Numbered from the stretch's first letter, positions 25,196 to 35,958 are shown. The stretch: 64,000 nt of DNA from Nitrosophilus alvini (GCF_015100395.1 NZ_AP022847.1:1118501-1182500), one strand, 5' to 3'. Notes: a model not told the origin generated them from the letters alone. Translations and numbers: made by a program.

Positions 25196-26950
25196 TCATT
25201 TACCGTTTACTTTCCTAAGTATATCCAAAAACTCTTCAGGCCCTTTGTATCCTATTACTCTATGGCCCTTGACCTCTTTTCCATTCTCAAAAAAGAGTAT
25301 CGCAGGAGGACCGAAGAGATTGAAATATTTTAACAATTTTTTGTCTTCTTCGCTGTTTTTGGTCACATCAACCTGCAGTGTTATGAAATTTTCAAGTTCT
25401 TTTCTGACTCTTTCGTCACTGAATGTATTGTGTTCAAGCTCTTTGCAGCTTACGCACCAGTCCGCATAAAAATCCACCATAACCGGTTTATCTGAATTTT
25501 TTACGATATTCATAAGCTCTTCAAGAGTGGATACTTTTTTAAACATTTCGGTTTTAGAGGCTTTTGAGACAGCAGCTTTTGCCGCCGGTTTGAATGATTT
25601 TAAAGGATCAAGCGGATTGTTTGCTCCGGTAAAGGAGCCGATAAAAAGGAAAACACCGTATATGAACATAATGATTCCAGCCGCTTTTTTGAATGTATGA
25701 AACCAGTGCCCGTCCTGTGGCAATGCTTCAAAAGAACGCATATATACAGCACTTCCTATAAAGAGTACTGCCCAAAGCAGAAGAGTTATCCAATCCGGAA
25801 CTATTCTTGAGAGCATCCATACGGCCACTCCCAGCATAACAACACCGAAGACTTTCGTTACTGCCGTCATCCATGGACCCGGTTTTGGCATAAACTTACC
25901 TGCGCCTGTCCCTATAAGAATAAGCGGCAACCCCATACCGATACTTAGCATGAAAAGAGCAGCGCCTCCAAGGACGGCATCTCCCGTTTGTCCGATGTAT
26001 ATTAGAGCTCCAGCCAAAGGAGGAGCGACACAAGGTCCTACTATTAGAGCCGACAAAAAACCCATTATCGCTACACCGATTACTCCGTGTCCACCCGCCT
26101 CTTCACTCTTTTTTGCAAGTTTAGTCTGCAATGAAGCGGGCAATTGAATCTCATAAAAACCGAACATGGAAAATGCAAGAGCGACAAAAACAAGAGAAAA
26201 TACAACTATTATGATAGGATCCTGAAAAGCGGTTTGAAGATTGCTTCCAAAAAGCCCTGCCAAAACGCCTGCAACTGTGTATGTAACGGACATAGCGAGA
26301 ACATAAACAACAGATAGGAAAAAAGCTTTTTTTGCAGTAATGTTTTTTGTACCCACAATTATGGAAGATAGTATCGGTATCATAGGAAACAGACAGGGAG
26401 TAAGCGCAAGTAGAAGGCCAAACCCGAAAAAAGTGGCCAAAATCACTAAAACGCTTTCGTTTCTCAGGGTATCGGCGATTTTATCCTGCTCGGAAGTTGA
26501 AGAAACGGTATTTTTCTCGTTTTGAGGCTTACTTTTGGCTTCTGCCTGTTTAAATGACAGCTCAAACTCTTTGCTCATGGGAGTATAGCAAAGACCGGCT
26601 TCGGAGCATCCCTGAAAAGAGACTTTAAGGGTGAAACTGTCATATCCTATTTCGGATTTGGGTATCTCAAATCTGAGCTCTTTGAAATAGACTTTATCGC
26701 CGTGAATCTCTTCGGGAGCCGGCAAAGATATTTTGAGCTCTTTTTTTTCAGGTTTTACTATTTGGGCTTTTATCTGGTCCTGATAAAGATAGATTTTTTC
26801 ACCAAGTTTTATATTGACCACAACTTTGTCATTTATCACTGTTGCAGAGGGTTTGAAAGCTTCCTCAGGCTCCAGAATCTTCTGTTCCAAGTCAAAAGCA
26901 TATACAAAAGAGAGTGTAAGTATAAAAAGAAGGCCATACAATTTTTTCAT
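25196..26950 (-). CDS. dsbD: Thiol:disulfide interchange protein DsbD
   Basis: Moves electrons from cytosolic thioredoxin across the inner membrane to periplasmic thiols. Order: signal peptide, N-terminal immunoglobulin-like domain with GCSEAGLCYTPM (its redox cysteine pair), eight membrane segments from about residue 165 to 450 with ALTPCLFPM and VGPCVAPPL carrying the membrane cysteines, and a C-terminal thioredoxin domain with YADWCVSCKELE (about 498-502). All three cysteine pairs are present. 584 residues, normal. The ATG follows GAGGAT. It probably feeds the exported thioredoxin encoded just downstream, and could supply c-type cytochrome maturation. Confidence 0.95.
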   Translation of the reverse strand: MKKLYGLLFILTLSFVYAFDLEQKILEPEEAFKPSATVINDKVVVNIKLGEKIYLYQDQIKAQIVKPEKKELKISLPAPEEIHGDKVYFKELRFEIPKSEIGYDSFTLKVSFQGCSEAGLCYTPMSKEFELSFKQAEAKSKPQNEKNTVSSTSEQDKIADTLRNESVLVILATFFGFGLLLALTPCLFPMIPILSSIIVGTKNITAKKAFFLSVVYVLAMSVTYTVAGVLAGLFGSNLQTAFQDPIIIVVFSLVFVALAFSMFGFYEIQLPASLQTKLAKKSEEAGGHGVIGVAIMGFLSALIVGPCVAPPLAGALIYIGQTGDAVLGGAALFMLSIGMGLPLILIGTGAGKFMPKPGPWMTAVTKVFGVVMLGVAVWMLSRIVPDWITLLLWAVLFIGSAVYMRSFEALPQDGHWFHTFKKAAGIIMFIYGVFLFIGSFTGANNPLDPLKSFKPAAKAAVSKASKTEMFKKVSTLEELMNIVKNSDKPVMVDFYADWCVSCKELEHNTFSDERVRKELENFITLQVDVTKNSEEDKKLLKYFNLFGPPAILFFENGKEVKGHRVIGYKGPEEFLDILRKVNGK

Positions 26951-27130
26951 TATTTTATATCCTCGTTTAAAAATATATTTTATAATTTCAGCGGTTATGT
27001 GTCACGATTTTATCATAGCAAAATAAATTTTTTTTATACCTGTGAAACTTTTTTATCGGTTTTGATTAATTTTGATTTAACGAAATATCATTATAGTATA
27101 AAAAAATCATAAAAAAAATATCAAGGGAAA

Positions 27131-29068
27131 ATGATGCCAAACAGACTTGTAAATGAGGATTCGCCGTATCTGAAACAGCATGCCGACAACCCTGTGGACT
27201 GGTGGCCATGGTGTGAGGAGGCTTTCGAAAAAGCTTTAAAAGAAAAAAAACCTATATTCTTGTCCATAGGATACAGCAGCTGCCACTGGTGCCATGTTAT
27301 GGAAAAAGAGGTTTTTGAAAATGCCGAAATTGCAAAGTTTTTGAACGAACATTTCATATCTGTAAAAGTGGATAAAGAAGAGCGTCCGGATATTGACAAA
27401 TACTATCAGGAGGTCTATCAACTCCTGAACCAGCGGCCTGGCGGATGGCCCACCTCTATATTCCTGACTCACGACAAAAAACCGTTCTTTGCAGGTACTT
27501 ATATACCGCCGGAACCAAAATACAATATGATGGGATTTATGCAGCTCATAGAAAAAATCGCTTCTATGTATAAAGAGGATCCAAAAGAGTTGATAAAGCA
27601 TGCCCGGGAGATAGAGAGATTCATCAAAGGCGGAGCCGAACCTGTAAAAGCCGTAAAATTTGACGCAACGATTACAAAAAAGTTCATTGAAGCTGCAAAA
27701 AAGCATTTTGACAAAAAATATGGAGGTTTTTCCCCACCACCAAAATTTCCCCAAACTTCACTTATTAATATGCTCTTGAATATCTATAGACTCGAAAACG
27801 ACAAAGATGCCCTCGAAATGGCTGAGTTTACTCTCAAAAATATGGCCAAAGGCGGGATTAGAGACCTTGTGGACGGCGGATTTTGCAGATACAGCGTAGA
27901 TGATAAATGGCTTGTGCCCCACTTTGAGAAAATGACTTACGACAACGCTCTTTTGGCCGAAACCTATCTTAAGGCATATTTCACCACAAAAGACGATTTT
28001 TATAAAAATGTTGCATTTGAGACTTTGGATTTTATGCTGGAAAAGATGAGCGAAAAAAATCTCTTTTTTTCCTCAAGCGATGCGGATAGTGATAACGAAG
28101 AGGGGAAATATTATGTATATAAGTACGATGAAATAATAAAGGCTTTCAAAAACGCCGGATTTAACGATAAAGAGATAAAAGAGGTATGCGAAAAACTCTC
28201 TATTACAAAAAATGGAAATTTTGAGGGCAAAATAATCATCAGAAACGAATCTTTGCAAGATTTTTCGTGGCTTGAGGGAGTACTTACAGTTTTAAAAGAA
28301 CTCAGGAAAAACAAAGATTATCCGCAGATCGATAAAAAAGTGATAACTTCTTGGAATGCGATGATGATAAAAACTCTATTTATAGCATCACGAACAGACC
28401 TGAAGTATTTCGAGCCGGCCCAAGAAGCTATAAATGCTCTTTTGAAAAAGATGTATATTGACAACCACCTATACCACAGTGCATTGATAGACGGCGAACC
28501 AAAAATAAAAGCCTTTTTGGAGGATTACGCATATCTTGCAGATGCTCTTTTGGAAGCTTATAAAACGACTCTGAACGAGAGCTATCTTCTTTTAGCCCAA
28601 AAATTGACAAACGAAGCGCTGATAGAGTATTTCGATGAGGGAAGATGGTATTTCAGCAAAGGAGAGTTTACCATATATGCCGAAGAGAGCGATACTACAT
28701 ATCCGAGCAGCGGGGCAAAAATAGTATCGGTTATGCTCTCTCTTGGCAGCCTTATCGATGAAAAATACAGGCACTTTTCATTCAAATCTCTTGAATATTA
28801 CTCTGGAAAAATTATGAAACACCTTCTTTATGCAGGGCTTTTCGCAGAAGATATAGTACGACTGATATATGAAGACAAAATAATAAAATCAAACAGAGAT
28901 AATCTTTTCAAATGTACCGAAAAGATAGACTATGTTCCATACCCTTTTACGCTTTTGAAAGCTGATGAAGAGGCAAAAGGGTATATGCTCTGCGGAATTA
29001 GAAACTGCTATGCAAGCGAAAATGATTGCAAAAAGATAATCGAACATATCAAGGAACAACATGACTAA
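27131..29068 (+). CDS. DUF255 thioredoxin-domain protein, cytosolic copy
   Basis: A 645-residue protein of the YyaL/SSP411 family: N-terminal DUF255 thioredoxin-like domain ([15 protein letters not shown]-like start, [11 protein letters not shown] with Cxx[19 protein letters not shown]) followed by an (alpha/alpha)6 barrel resembling AGE or glycosidase folds (from about residue 190; [29 protein letters not shown]). There is no signal peptide, unlike the paralogue at 39.1-41.1 kb. Function is unknown; the fold suggests a redox-coupled sugar or thiol enzyme. msrA overlaps its last eight bases, linking it to methionine sulfoxide repair. Confidence 0.85.
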   Translation: MMPNRLVNEDSPYLKQHADNPVDWWPWCEEAFEKALKEKKPIFLSIGYSSCHWCHVMEKEVFENAEIAKFLNEHFISVKVDKEERPDIDKYYQEVYQLLNQRPGGWPTSIFLTHDKKPFFAGTYIPPEPKYNMMGFMQLIEKIASMYKEDPKELIKHAREIERFIKGGAEPVKAVKFDATITKKFIEAAKKHFDKKYGGFSPPPKFPQTSLINMLLNIYRLENDKDALEMAEFTLKNMAKGGIRDLVDGGFCRYSVDDKWLVPHFEKMTYDNALLAETYLKAYFTTKDDFYKNVAFETLDFMLEKMSEKNLFFSSSDADSDNEEGKYYVYKYDEIIKAFKNAGFNDKEIKEVCEKLSITKNGNFEGKIIIRNESLQDFSWLEGVLTVLKELRKNKDYPQIDKKVITSWNAMMIKTLFIASRTDLKYFEPAQEAINALLKKMYIDNHLYHSALIDGEPKIKAFLEDYAYLADALLEAYKTTLNESYLLLAQKLTNEALIEYFDEGRWYFSKGEFTIYAEESDTTYPSSGAKIVSVMLSLGSLIDEKYRHFSFKSLEYYSGKIMKHLLYAGLFAEDIVRLIYEDKIIKSNRDNLFKCTEKIDYVPYPFTLLKADEEAKGYMLCGIRNCYASENDCKKIIEHIKEQHD

Positions 29069-29588
29069 AAAAAGTGCAGTAATCGGCGGCGGATGTTTTT
29101 GGTGCATGGAGGCGGTATACAGGAGAGTCAAAGGGGTAACAGATGTTGTGTGCGGCTATGCAGGAGGTGATGATCCGTGCCCTACATACGAAAAGCTCTG
29201 CAGCGGTCTAAGCGGACACGCCGAAGTTGTAAAAGTGGAGTTCGACCCGGATAAAATATCATACGAAGAGATTTTAAAGATTTTTTTTGCCATTCATGAC
29301 CCAACGACTCTTAACAGACAGGGTGCCGATATAGGAACGCAATACAGGTCTATTATCCTATATGCAGATGAAGAGCAAAAAGAGACAGCAAAACGGATTA
29401 TAAAAGAGCTAAATCCATATTTTGAAAACAGGATTGTAACGGAATTGAAAAAACTGGAGCTTTTCTGTCCCGCCGAAGATTACCACCAAAACTATTATGA
29501 AAGAAATCCTTACCAGGGATACTGTATGGCCGTTATAGCCCCTAAAATAGAGAAATTTATGAAAAACTTCAAAGAGTATGCCGTATGA
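29061..29588 (+). CDS. msrA: Peptide-methionine (S)-S-oxide reductase
   Basis: Reduces methionine-S-sulfoxide in proteins using thioredoxin. The catalytic cysteine is in [15 protein letters not shown] near the N-terminus; [49 protein letters not shown] and [16 protein letters not shown] are all family motifs. 175 residues. No cysteine is obvious as C-terminal resolver, though Cys154-type positions (GYCMAV) could serve. It is translationally coupled to the DUF255 gene upstream. MsrB is not encoded here. Confidence 0.95.
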   Translation: MTKKSAVIGGGCFWCMEAVYRRVKGVTDVVCGYAGGDDPCPTYEKLCSGLSGHAEVVKVEFDPDKISYEEILKIFFAIHDPTTLNRQGADIGTQYRSIILYADEEQKETAKRIIKELNPYFENRIVTELKKLELFCPAEDYHQNYYERNPYQGYCMAVIAPKIEKFMKNFKEYAV

Positions 29589-29615
29589 CAAAAGCTATTA
29601 TGCTCACAAACTGAG

Positions 29616-30338
29616 TCATTCCAAAAATTTCACTATTTTTTCATAAAGCTCTTCACAAGCCTCACCGGCCTTTTTTTGTATAAACTCGGTAAAATACTCA
29701 TCAATATTACGCTCGTGAGAGCCAAAAACAGTGATATACTCCTCTCTTTTAGGATTTACAAGTATAGAGTTTCCAAACTCCTTTGCAAGCGAGACGATAT
29801 CTATTACGCGGCCGCTGGTGCCTATGGCTACAAAAAGCCGGCTGTCATTTACTGCTCTGTATATGTTGCGGTACGCCGGAGCCGGTTCTCCAAACATCAC
29901 CACATTGTGCCTGACGCTATCACTTTCGCATTTGGGGCAAACTTCATCCTCTCTTTGAGCACGATATCCTATATCCCACACAAAACCGCAATTTTCACAC
30001 CTAAGATCCTTTAGCGTACCGTGCATGTGGATGATATTTTTACAGCCTGCCCTTTCAAGCAGGTCGTCTACATTTTGAGTCAGATGCCAGATACGGTCCG
30101 GAAAATTCTGTTCCAGTTTTGCCAGCATATAGTGGGCAGGATTTGGCTCTTTGTTTTTTAGTTCTTCTCTTCTTTCGTTAAAAAACTTTGTAACCAGCAG
30201 GCGATTTTTCCGCCACCCTTCCGCAGAGCAAATATCCATCACATCATACTCTTCCCAAAGCCCGTTATTGTCCCGGAAGGTTTTTATACCGCTCTCCTGG
30301 CTGAGTCCGGCCCCGCTTAAAATCATAACCTTTTTCAT
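29616..30338 (-). CDS. Sir2-family NAD-dependent protein deacylase
   Basis: A 240-residue cytosolic sirtuin. NAD-binding motifs are GAGLSQESGIKTFRD and TQNVDDLLERAG, the catalytic histidine is in HMHGTL, and four zinc cysteines appear as CENC and CPKC. It lacks the Tyr/Arg pair typical of CobB-type class III desuccinylases in the usual place (here LWEEYD), so acyl preference is uncertain. It is last in a coupled operon hemerythrin-glycosylase-sirtuin, overlapping the glycosylase gene by four bases. Start ATG 30338. Sirtuins also occur in anti-phage systems, but here the context is repair and oxygen response. Confidence 0.9.
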   Translation of the reverse strand: MKKVMILSGAGLSQESGIKTFRDNNGLWEEYDVMDICSAEGWRKNRLLVTKFFNERREELKNKEPNPAHYMLAKLEQNFPDRIWHLTQNVDDLLERAGCKNIIHMHGTLKDLRCENCGFVWDIGYRAQREDEVCPKCESDSVRHNVVMFGEPAPAYRNIYRAVNDSRLFVAIGTSGRVIDIVSLAKEFGNSILVNPKREEYITVFGSHERNIDEYFTEFIQKKAGEACEELYEKIVKFLE

Positions 30339-30823
30339 GACAGATACTTTTTGAGCTCTCTTTTCCAGATTTTCAGTTTTTCTTCGTAACTCATTTTTAC
30401 ATATGCCGGCGAAGGCGAAGGGAGATAGACTGCAGGGATAGATAGATGTGAAAAATGTTTTTTGTAAAGATTATACGCCTTTTTTCCGGTAAAGAAAAGG
30501 GCTTTAATACCCCGGTATTTTTTCAGCAGTGCTTCTATATCGTTTACCTCTACATCCTTCAGGCTGCTGTCAAGTGAGTTTTGACGACTGCATACTTTAA
30601 CCATATCCCAAAGAGCAATATGATGTTTTTTTAGAAACTCTGTTTTTTCCTCGATCGTTTTGGGCTCATTTTCTTCAAAAATGTTCGACAATATTTTCCA
30701 AAACTGATTTCTTTTATGTCCGTAATAAAAAGAGTTTTTAAATGAATCTATACTGGGAAAGGACCCCAGTATCAAAATTTCAGAGTTTTTGTCTATTACA
30801 GGCTTGAAAGGATGACAAATCAT
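30335..30823 (-). CDS. DNA glycosylase of the MUG/deoxyinosine family
   Basis: A 162-residue uracil-DNA-glycosylase-fold protein matching the hypoxanthine (deoxyinosine) glycosylase group. Family motifs are ILGSFPSIDSF, FYYGHKRNQFWKIL, ALWDMVKVC, and the C-terminal LPSPSPAYV. It would remove deaminated bases such as hypoxanthine from DNA. The ATG at 30823 overlaps the hemerythrin stop as ATGA, which marks the true start and translational coupling; 23 open codons further upstream belong to the overlapping hemerythrin gene. The sirtuin gene follows with another four-base overlap. Confidence 0.85.
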   Translation of the reverse strand: MICHPFKPVIDKNSEILILGSFPSIDSFKNSFYYGHKRNQFWKILSNIFEENEPKTIEEKTEFLKKHHIALWDMVKVCSRQNSLDSSLKDVEVNDIEALLKKYRGIKALFFTGKKAYNLYKKHFSHLSIPAVYLPSPSPAYVKMSYEEKLKIWKRELKKYLS

Positions 30824-31230
30824 TTTTCTAAAGTGTTCATCACAAAAGGAACGTATTTTATATCCTCTTTTTTTATGTGTTCTAACCACCATGATCTTAA
30901 AAAACTAAGCAGATTTTTAGGCTCGTTTGTTGTAAGTGCTTCGGCTCTTATTTTTTGCATTTTCTTGAAAAACTCTTTATGCATCAACAGATGTTTTTCA
31001 CAGCCTGGGAAAAGGGCTTTTTTAATAAGGGCTTCTTCGGTTTTAAAATGTACTTTTATATATTTGTCCAACAGATCTATAATATGCAGCAGTTCATCTT
31101 CTCCATCGCCGTTTTGCATAAAGAAGTAAAGAGAGTTTATGATAGAAACGATACCTTTATGCTGCTCGTCAATTATCGGTATTCCCAGATCATTCTCATC
31201 ATTCCATATGATATATAGCACATTTTTCAT
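30820..31230 (-). CDS. Bacteriohemerythrin
   Basis: A 136-residue single-domain hemerythrin with all seven diiron ligands: His24, His61 and Glu65 (HFKTE), His80 and His84 (HLLMH), His118 and Asp123 (HIKKED). It binds O2, and homologues bind or respond to NO. No signal peptide and no fused signalling domain. It heads the operon with the DNA glycosylase and sirtuin, all coupled by ATGA overlaps, and diverges from nth across 174 AT-rich bases, so a shared response to oxidative or nitrosative DNA damage is a reasonable inference. Confidence 0.93.
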   Translation of the reverse strand: MKNVLYIIWNDENDLGIPIIDEQHKGIVSIINSLYFFMQNGDGEDELLHIIDLLDKYIKVHFKTEEALIKKALFPGCEKHLLMHKEFFKKMQKIRAEALTTNEPKNLLSFLRSWWLEHIKKEDIKYVPFVMNTLEK

Positions 31231-31404
31231 AATATCAATCTTTTAACCATTTTTTATAAATATATCCAAAATCAGGATAAAAAACAAATGATCTTCTAAA
31301 TAGTTTTTCTAAAAACCGGATATTTATAAAAAGGGTTTTAGTAAAATATTATCCTTTTATCTTTCAAAAGAGTTAAAAAATTTTATTTTTGGTATTATTT
31401 CTTT

Positions 31405-32052
31405 ATGAAAACAGAGAAATTTTTAAATATCATAGAGATTTTGAAAGAAGAGTATCACAAATGGGATGCCCCGGCAAAAAAACTCTCAGAATCCTACGGT
31501 TACAAAAGAACTCCCTACACCATACTTATATCAACACTGCTTAGTTTCAGAACAAAAGATGAAGTGACAGTTGCTGCAGCACACAGACTTTTCGACTTTG
31601 CCGACACACCTGAAAAAATGATAAAACTTCCAAAAGAAGAGATAGCAAAACTGATATATCCGGTAGGTTTTTATAACCAAAAAGCACAAAGCGTATTGGA
31701 AGTATCAAAGTATCTTTTAAAAAACTGCGGCGGCAAAGTGCCTGATACTCTTGAAGATCTCACCAAAATCAAAGGTGTAGGACCCAAAACGGCTAAAATA
31801 GTTCTTGAAAACGCCTATGGCAAAAACTATACGGCAGTTGATACCCATGTACACAGGATATTGAATCTATGGGGATTTGTTCATACAAAAAACCCTGAAC
31901 AGACTGATAAAGCCATAGAAGAGAAACTGGAGCCGAAGTATAGAAAAGGCCTGAACAGACTTCTGGTCTCTTTCGGTCAGATTATATGCAAGCCCGTAGG
32001 ACCTAAGTGTGAAATATGCCCTGTATCGGACCACTGCCCTGCAAGAGTTTAG
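31405..32052 (+). CDS. nth: Endonuclease III
   Basis: Bifunctional DNA glycosylase/AP lyase that removes oxidised pyrimidines. Catalytic Lys128 lies in the helix-hairpin-helix KIKGVGPKTAKIVL and Asp146 in AVDTHVHRI. A [4Fe-4S] cluster is held by Cys195, Cys202, Cys205 and Cys211 (C-x6-C-x2-C-x5-C). 215 residues, normal. It is divergent from the hemerythrin-glycosylase-sirtuin operon and convergent, with a four-base overlap, with the YqiA-like esterase. A TTATTTTTGGTATTAT stretch just upstream may hold the -10. Confidence 0.95.
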   Translation: MKTEKFLNIIEILKEEYHKWDAPAKKLSESYGYKRTPYTILISTLLSFRTKDEVTVAAAHRLFDFADTPEKMIKLPKEEIAKLIYPVGFYNQKAQSVLEVSKYLLKNCGGKVPDTLEDLTKIKGVGPKTAKIVLENAYGKNYTAVDTHVHRILNLWGFVHTKNPEQTDKAIEEKLEPKYRKGLNRLLVSFGQIICKPVGPKCEICPVSDHCPARV

Positions 32053-32606
32053 ATATCTTCAAAAAAACGCTCTATCGTGGATAGATGATTCTCAAATCCC
32101 TCAAACTGATGGCTGCCTCCCTCTTCGAGTATCAAATCGGCTTCGGGCAGTTTTCTCAAAGCGACTCTGAAATCCAGCAGTTCATCTCCTTTTTGAAGCA
32201 TGAGCATATATCTGCTCTGGTCATTTATATATTTGACATCATATTTTTTGAGCATTTCGATATGTTTTTCGTTCCATTCGAATCTCGAGTTATCATAAAA
32301 ATTCTGTGCAAAACCTGTCCATTTTGAGAGTGTCTCATAAGGTTTTACGGATGGATTTATAAGTACAGTTTTGAGATTGTATGTTTCAGCAAGATAGATA
32401 GAATAGTATCCTCCCAGCGATGAGCCTATCAGATATATATCTTCATATTTCAAAAACTTCTTTATAATATCTTCAAGTGTTGAAATCGCAAGGTCTGGCA
32501 CATAAGACAAAGAAGGGGTTAAAATACGTTCCTTGAAATAGTTTCGTGCGATTCTGGCTTTGTTTCCTTCGCCGCTTCCGCCAAAACCATGAATGTAGAT
32601 TATCAT
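32049..32606 (-). CDS. YqiA-like alpha/beta-hydrolase esterase
   Basis: A 185-residue serine esterase of the YqiA/UPF0227 type. N-terminal oxyanion loop YIHGFGGSGEGNKA, nucleophile elbow GSSLGGYYS, INPSVKPYETL, and catalytic histidine in EGGSHQFEGF. Substrate unknown; E. coli YqiA hydrolyses short acyl esters in vitro. It stands between the dnaK terminator and the convergent nth gene, with no clear operon partner. Confidence 0.83.
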   Translation of the reverse strand: MIIYIHGFGGSGEGNKARIARNYFKERILTPSLSYVPDLAISTLEDIIKKFLKYEDIYLIGSSLGGYYSIYLAETYNLKTVLINPSVKPYETLSKWTGFAQNFYDNSRFEWNEKHIEMLKKYDVKYINDQSRYMLMLQKGDELLDFRVALRKLPEADLILEEGGSHQFEGFENHLSTIERFFEDI

Positions 32607-32640
32607 AGTTTGCCTTCTTGTTTTTTGATAGATATAGCAG

Positions 32641-32665
32641 AAAAAAGAAGCGGGCAGATGCCCGC
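32641..32665 (-). terminator. Rho-independent terminator after dnaK
   Basis: GCGGGC-(4)-GCCCGC at 32650-32665, then TTCTTTTTT on the minus strand, only 10 bases after the dnaK stop. A stable GC-rich stem with a T-rich tail; clear end of the hrcA-grpE-dnaK message. Confidence 0.9.
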
Positions 32666-32675
32666 TTTGGAGAGA

Positions 32676-34568
32676 TTATTCTACTTCAGCGTCTATAACG
32701 TCGTCTTCTCCGCCTTTTTTGGCTTCACCGCCTTGTGCGGCTCCGCCAGCCTTGCCTTCCTGCTCTTTTTTATACATTGCTTCGGCAAGCTTATGACTCA
32801 CTTCTGTCAATTTTTTAACTTTCTCTTCTATCTGCTCTTTTGTAGCGTTTTCGTTTTTCAAAGTCTCTCTTAGTTCGCTCAATGCTTTTTCGACGGCCTC
32901 TTTATCTGCATCAGCAAGCTTGTCACCTACCTCTTTTAGACTCTTTTCAGTCTGATACGCTAGGGCATCAGCCTGGTTTCTTGTCTCGATGAGTTCTTTT
33001 CTCTTTCTATCTTCTTCTTTGTGAGCTTCTGCATCTTTTATCATTTTTTCGATCTCTTCTTCACTAAGGCCAGAGCTTCCTGTAATCTTGATCTCCTGAG
33101 CTTTACCTGTCGCTTTGTCTTTGGCACTGACAGTGAGGATACCGTTTGCATCGATATCAAATGTAACTTCTATCTGAGGTACGCCTCTTGGAGCAGGAGG
33201 AATACCTGTAAGTTCAAACATACCCAAAGATTTGTTGTCTTTGGCCAATTCTCTTTCACCTTGCAATACATGGATAGTAACTGCAGGCTGATTATCTTCG
33301 GCTGTTGAGAAAATCTGTGTCTTTTTAACAGGTATGGTTGTACCTTTTTCTATAATTTTTGTCATTACTCCGCCAAGTGTCTCAATACCAAGGCTTAGAG
33401 GAGTAACGTCAAGCAGCAATACATCTTTTACATCACCTTTTAAAACTGCACCTTGTATTGCAGCGCCTATTGCAACAACTTCATCAGGGTTTACAGACTT
33501 GTTCAGCTCTTTTCCGAAAAATTCTTTTACTCTTTTTTGAACAAGCGGTATTCTTGTAGAACCGCCCACCATTACTACTTCATTTATATCCGATTTGCTT
33601 AAACCAGAGTCTTTTAGAACCTCTTCGCATTTTTCGATAGTCTCTTCTACAAGATCTTCTATCATGCTTTCAAATTTGGCTCTTGTCAGTTTTTTAACAA
33701 GGTGTTTAGGTCCTGTCTGATCAGCTGTGATAAACGGAAGGTTTATCTCAGTCTCCTGAGCCGAGCTTAACTCTTTTTTGGCATTTTCAGCTGCTTCTTT
33801 AAGTCTTTGAAGAGCCATAACATCCTGTTTAAGATCAATTCCATTTTCAGCTTTGAACTCTTCTACTAGCCAGTCAATTATCCTGTTGTCAAAGTCATCA
33901 CCACCAAGAAATGCGTTACCTCCCGTTGCAAGAACTTCAACAACGTTGTCGCCTGTCTCAAGGATAGTAACGTCAAATGTACCGCCCCCAAGGTCATATA
34001 CAACTATCTTTTCGGCCTCTTTTTTATCAAGACCGTACGCAAGGGCTGCCGCAGTCGGCTCGTTTATAATCCTGAGAACATTAAGTCCGGCAATAGTACC
34101 CGCCTCTTTTGTTGCTTTTCTCTGGGCATCGTTAAAATAGGCAGGAACCGTAATAACTGCCTCGGTAACCTCTTCGCCGAGATAACTCTCTGCATCTTCT
34201 TTAAGTTTCATCAAAATCTTCGCACTTATCTCTTGCGGAGTATATATTTTCCCGTCAATTTCTACGGCACACGCGCCGTTTCTATCAACTATATCATAAG
34301 GAAGTCTTTTCTTGGCCTCTTTTGCTTTGTCTTCACTACACATAAGGCCCATAATTCTTTTAATAGAGTATATTGTCTTTTTTGGATTTGTAATAGCCTG
34401 CCTTTTTGCAGGATCACCCACAAGAACCTCTCCTTTGTCGGTAAACGCAACGACAGAAGGAGTAGTGTTTTTACCCTCTTTGTTGGCTATTACTTTGGCT
34501 TCGCCGCCTTCATATATAGCCATACATGAGTTTGTAGTTCCCAAATCTATTCCCAATACTTTTCCCAT
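32676..34568 (-). CDS. dnaK: Molecular chaperone DnaK
   Basis: Hsp70 chaperone, 630 residues. The ATPase domain opens with [15 protein letters not shown] and contains [13 protein letters not shown] and [13 protein letters not shown]. The linker region reads [18 protein letters not shown], followed by the substrate-binding domain and a helical lid, ending in the conserved [18 protein letters not shown] precedes the ATG. Last gene of hrcA-grpE-dnaK; dnaJ is not adjacent. Expression should follow HrcA through the CIRCE-like site at 35959-35985. Confidence 0.98.
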   Translation of the reverse strand: MGKVLGIDLGTTNSCMAIYEGGEAKVIANKEGKNTTPSVVAFTDKGEVLVGDPAKRQAITNPKKTIYSIKRIMGLMCSEDKAKEAKKRLPYDIVDRNGACAVEIDGKIYTPQEISAKILMKLKEDAESYLGEEVTEAVITVPAYFNDAQRKATKEAGTIAGLNVLRIINEPTAAALAYGLDKKEAEKIVVYDLGGGTFDVTILETGDNVVEVLATGGNAFLGGDDFDNRIIDWLVEEFKAENGIDLKQDVMALQRLKEAAENAKKELSSAQETEINLPFITADQTGPKHLVKKLTRAKFESMIEDLVEETIEKCEEVLKDSGLSKSDINEVVMVGGSTRIPLVQKRVKEFFGKELNKSVNPDEVVAIGAAIQGAVLKGDVKDVLLLDVTPLSLGIETLGGVMTKIIEKGTTIPVKKTQIFSTAEDNQPAVTIHVLQGERELAKDNKSLGMFELTGIPPAPRGVPQIEVTFDIDANGILTVSAKDKATGKAQEIKITGSSGLSEEEIEKMIKDAEAHKEEDRKRKELIETRNQADALAYQTEKSLKEVGDKLADADKEAVEKALSELRETLKNENATKEQIEEKVKKLTEVSHKLAEAMYKKEQEGKAGGAAQGGEAKKGGEDDVIDAEVE

Positions 34569-34603
34569 TTTTATCTCCTTTATTATTTTCTCTCACTCAT
34601 TTT

Positions 34604-35146
34604 TTATTCGCTTTTTTTACCTTTGGCAATACTCACTTTTGTAGGACGCAAAACGCGTTCTTTATATTTGTACCCTTTCTGAAGTACCTGTACTATTTCG
34701 CCCTCCTCATGGTCAGGGCTCTCCACGTGTAAAATCGCTTCATGCAGATGAGGATTGAATCCCTCACCTATCTCTATCATTTCTATTCCGTGCTTACCGA
34801 AAGCTTTCGCAAACTGCTCTATTGTAAGTTCGATTCCTTCTTTTAATTTCTCTACCGCCTCTTCAGCTTTAAGATTTTCGCTGCTGACAGTAGCCAGAGC
34901 CATATCAAGACTGTCAAGAGCAGGCAACAGATCCCTTGCAAACTGTTCATATGCGTATTCGAGTGCCTGGTACTTCTCCCTTTCCAGTCTCTTTTTTGTA
35001 TTTTCAAAGTCGGCAAAGACTCTAAGATATTTTTCTTCGCACTCTTCAAGTTTCTTTTTCAGTTCTTCAATTTCGTTTTTTTCGTTCTTTTCCGTTTTCG
35101 TCTCTTTCTCCTGCTCGATCTCTTCCTCTCTTTTTTTCTCAGCCAT
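34604..35146 (-). CDS. grpE: Nucleotide exchange factor GrpE
   Basis: DnaK exchange factor of 180 residues. Residues 1-60 are almost entirely charged and predicted coiled coil, the following helix holds the family [14 protein letters not shown], and the C-terminal beta domain carries the GrpE signature (FNPHLHEAI through [18 protein letters not shown]). The ATG lies three bases from the hrcA stop behind AAGGAG. Standard heat-shock operon position. Confidence 0.95.
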   Translation of the reverse strand: MAEKKREEEIEQEKETKTEKNEKNEIEELKKKLEECEEKYLRVFADFENTKKRLEREKYQALEYAYEQFARDLLPALDSLDMALATVSSENLKAEEAVEKLKEGIELTIEQFAKAFGKHGIEMIEIGEGFNPHLHEAILHVESPDHEEGEIVQVLQKGYKYKERVLRPTKVSIAKGKKSE

Positions 35147-35148
35147 AA

Positions 35149-35946
35149 TTACTCCTTCTGCATTTGTTGTAGGAAACTTTCAAAGTCACGTGACAAATGC
35201 CCGATACAGAGCATCTTTGCCTCTTTATCCTCAATCTGGGCATCACTTTTTAAAGCGAGATATCCCTCAGGAACGATATGTTTAAAATGAACGCCCTTTT
35301 CAACTTTATCAAAATAGTTACCTTCCATAATATCTTTTAAAAATCCGCTACCCCATTTACTATTGTTCGATATTATAGAAATCAGTTCTTCAAAACCTTC
35401 TCTTATTATACCTTCATTTGACAAAATAGAAAGTTTCTTTGAAAGAGCCGTAAGGCCAAGCTGTTCACACACTCTTATCAAATCAGAAAAATCTGTACCT
35501 TTGAATTCATTGAAAAATCTATATAAAACATCTGTATAGGGAGTGACAAACTCTTTTCTTTCAAAAACTAGAAGTAGAAATTTATTATCAATGTTATTAA
35601 CTTCTAAAAGTTTATCGGATTCAAAAAACTTGAATTCACAAAAAATTCTATAATTTTTTACAGCATCTTTTATATTCTCTTTTTTGGAAATTTTAACCGG
35701 ACCAATATTTAAAAGTTTTTTGGTCCAATATTTTTTCAATGTACTAACAGTAGGTACACGACCACTGCTGATATGTTTTTGTTCAAGTTTTCCCTCTTCC
35801 ACCATTTTTTTGAAATAGTTTCTTATTGTGGCGGAAGAAAGTTTGATTTCTAACTTGGTCTGAAGCTGTTTTGAACTTACCGGTGCCGGATTTTTTATAT
35901 ACTCTTTTATGATTGTTTCTAATATCAATACTTTTTTATCTATCAT
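35149..35946 (-). CDS. hrcA: Heat-shock repressor HrcA
   Basis: Represses the heat-shock operon by binding CIRCE. N-terminal winged helix ([46 protein letters not shown]) and a C-terminal GAF-like dimerisation region ending in [19 protein letters not shown]. At 265 residues it is shorter than Bacillus HrcA (343), as is usual in Campylobacterota. GGAAAACT precedes the ATG. It is autoregulated if the CIRCE-like site at 35959-35985, 13 bases upstream, is functional. Confidence 0.93.
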   Translation of the reverse strand: MIDKKVLILETIIKEYIKNPAPVSSKQLQTKLEIKLSSATIRNYFKKMVEEGKLEQKHISSGRVPTVSTLKKYWTKKLLNIGPVKISKKENIKDAVKNYRIFCEFKFFESDKLLEVNNIDNKFLLLVFERKEFVTPYTDVLYRFFNEFKGTDFSDLIRVCEQLGLTALSKKLSILSNEGIIREGFEELISIISNNSKWGSGFLKDIMEGNYFDKVEKGVHFKHIVPEGYLALKSDAQIEDKEAKMLCIGHLSRDFESFLQQMQKE

Positions 35947-35958
35947 AGTTTTCCAGTT

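Noticed and set aside
34755-35285. 176-codon plus-strand serine/phenylalanine-rich ORF
   Set aside because: Antisense of grpE and hrcA; composition is what the complement of lysine/glutamate-rich coding gives.
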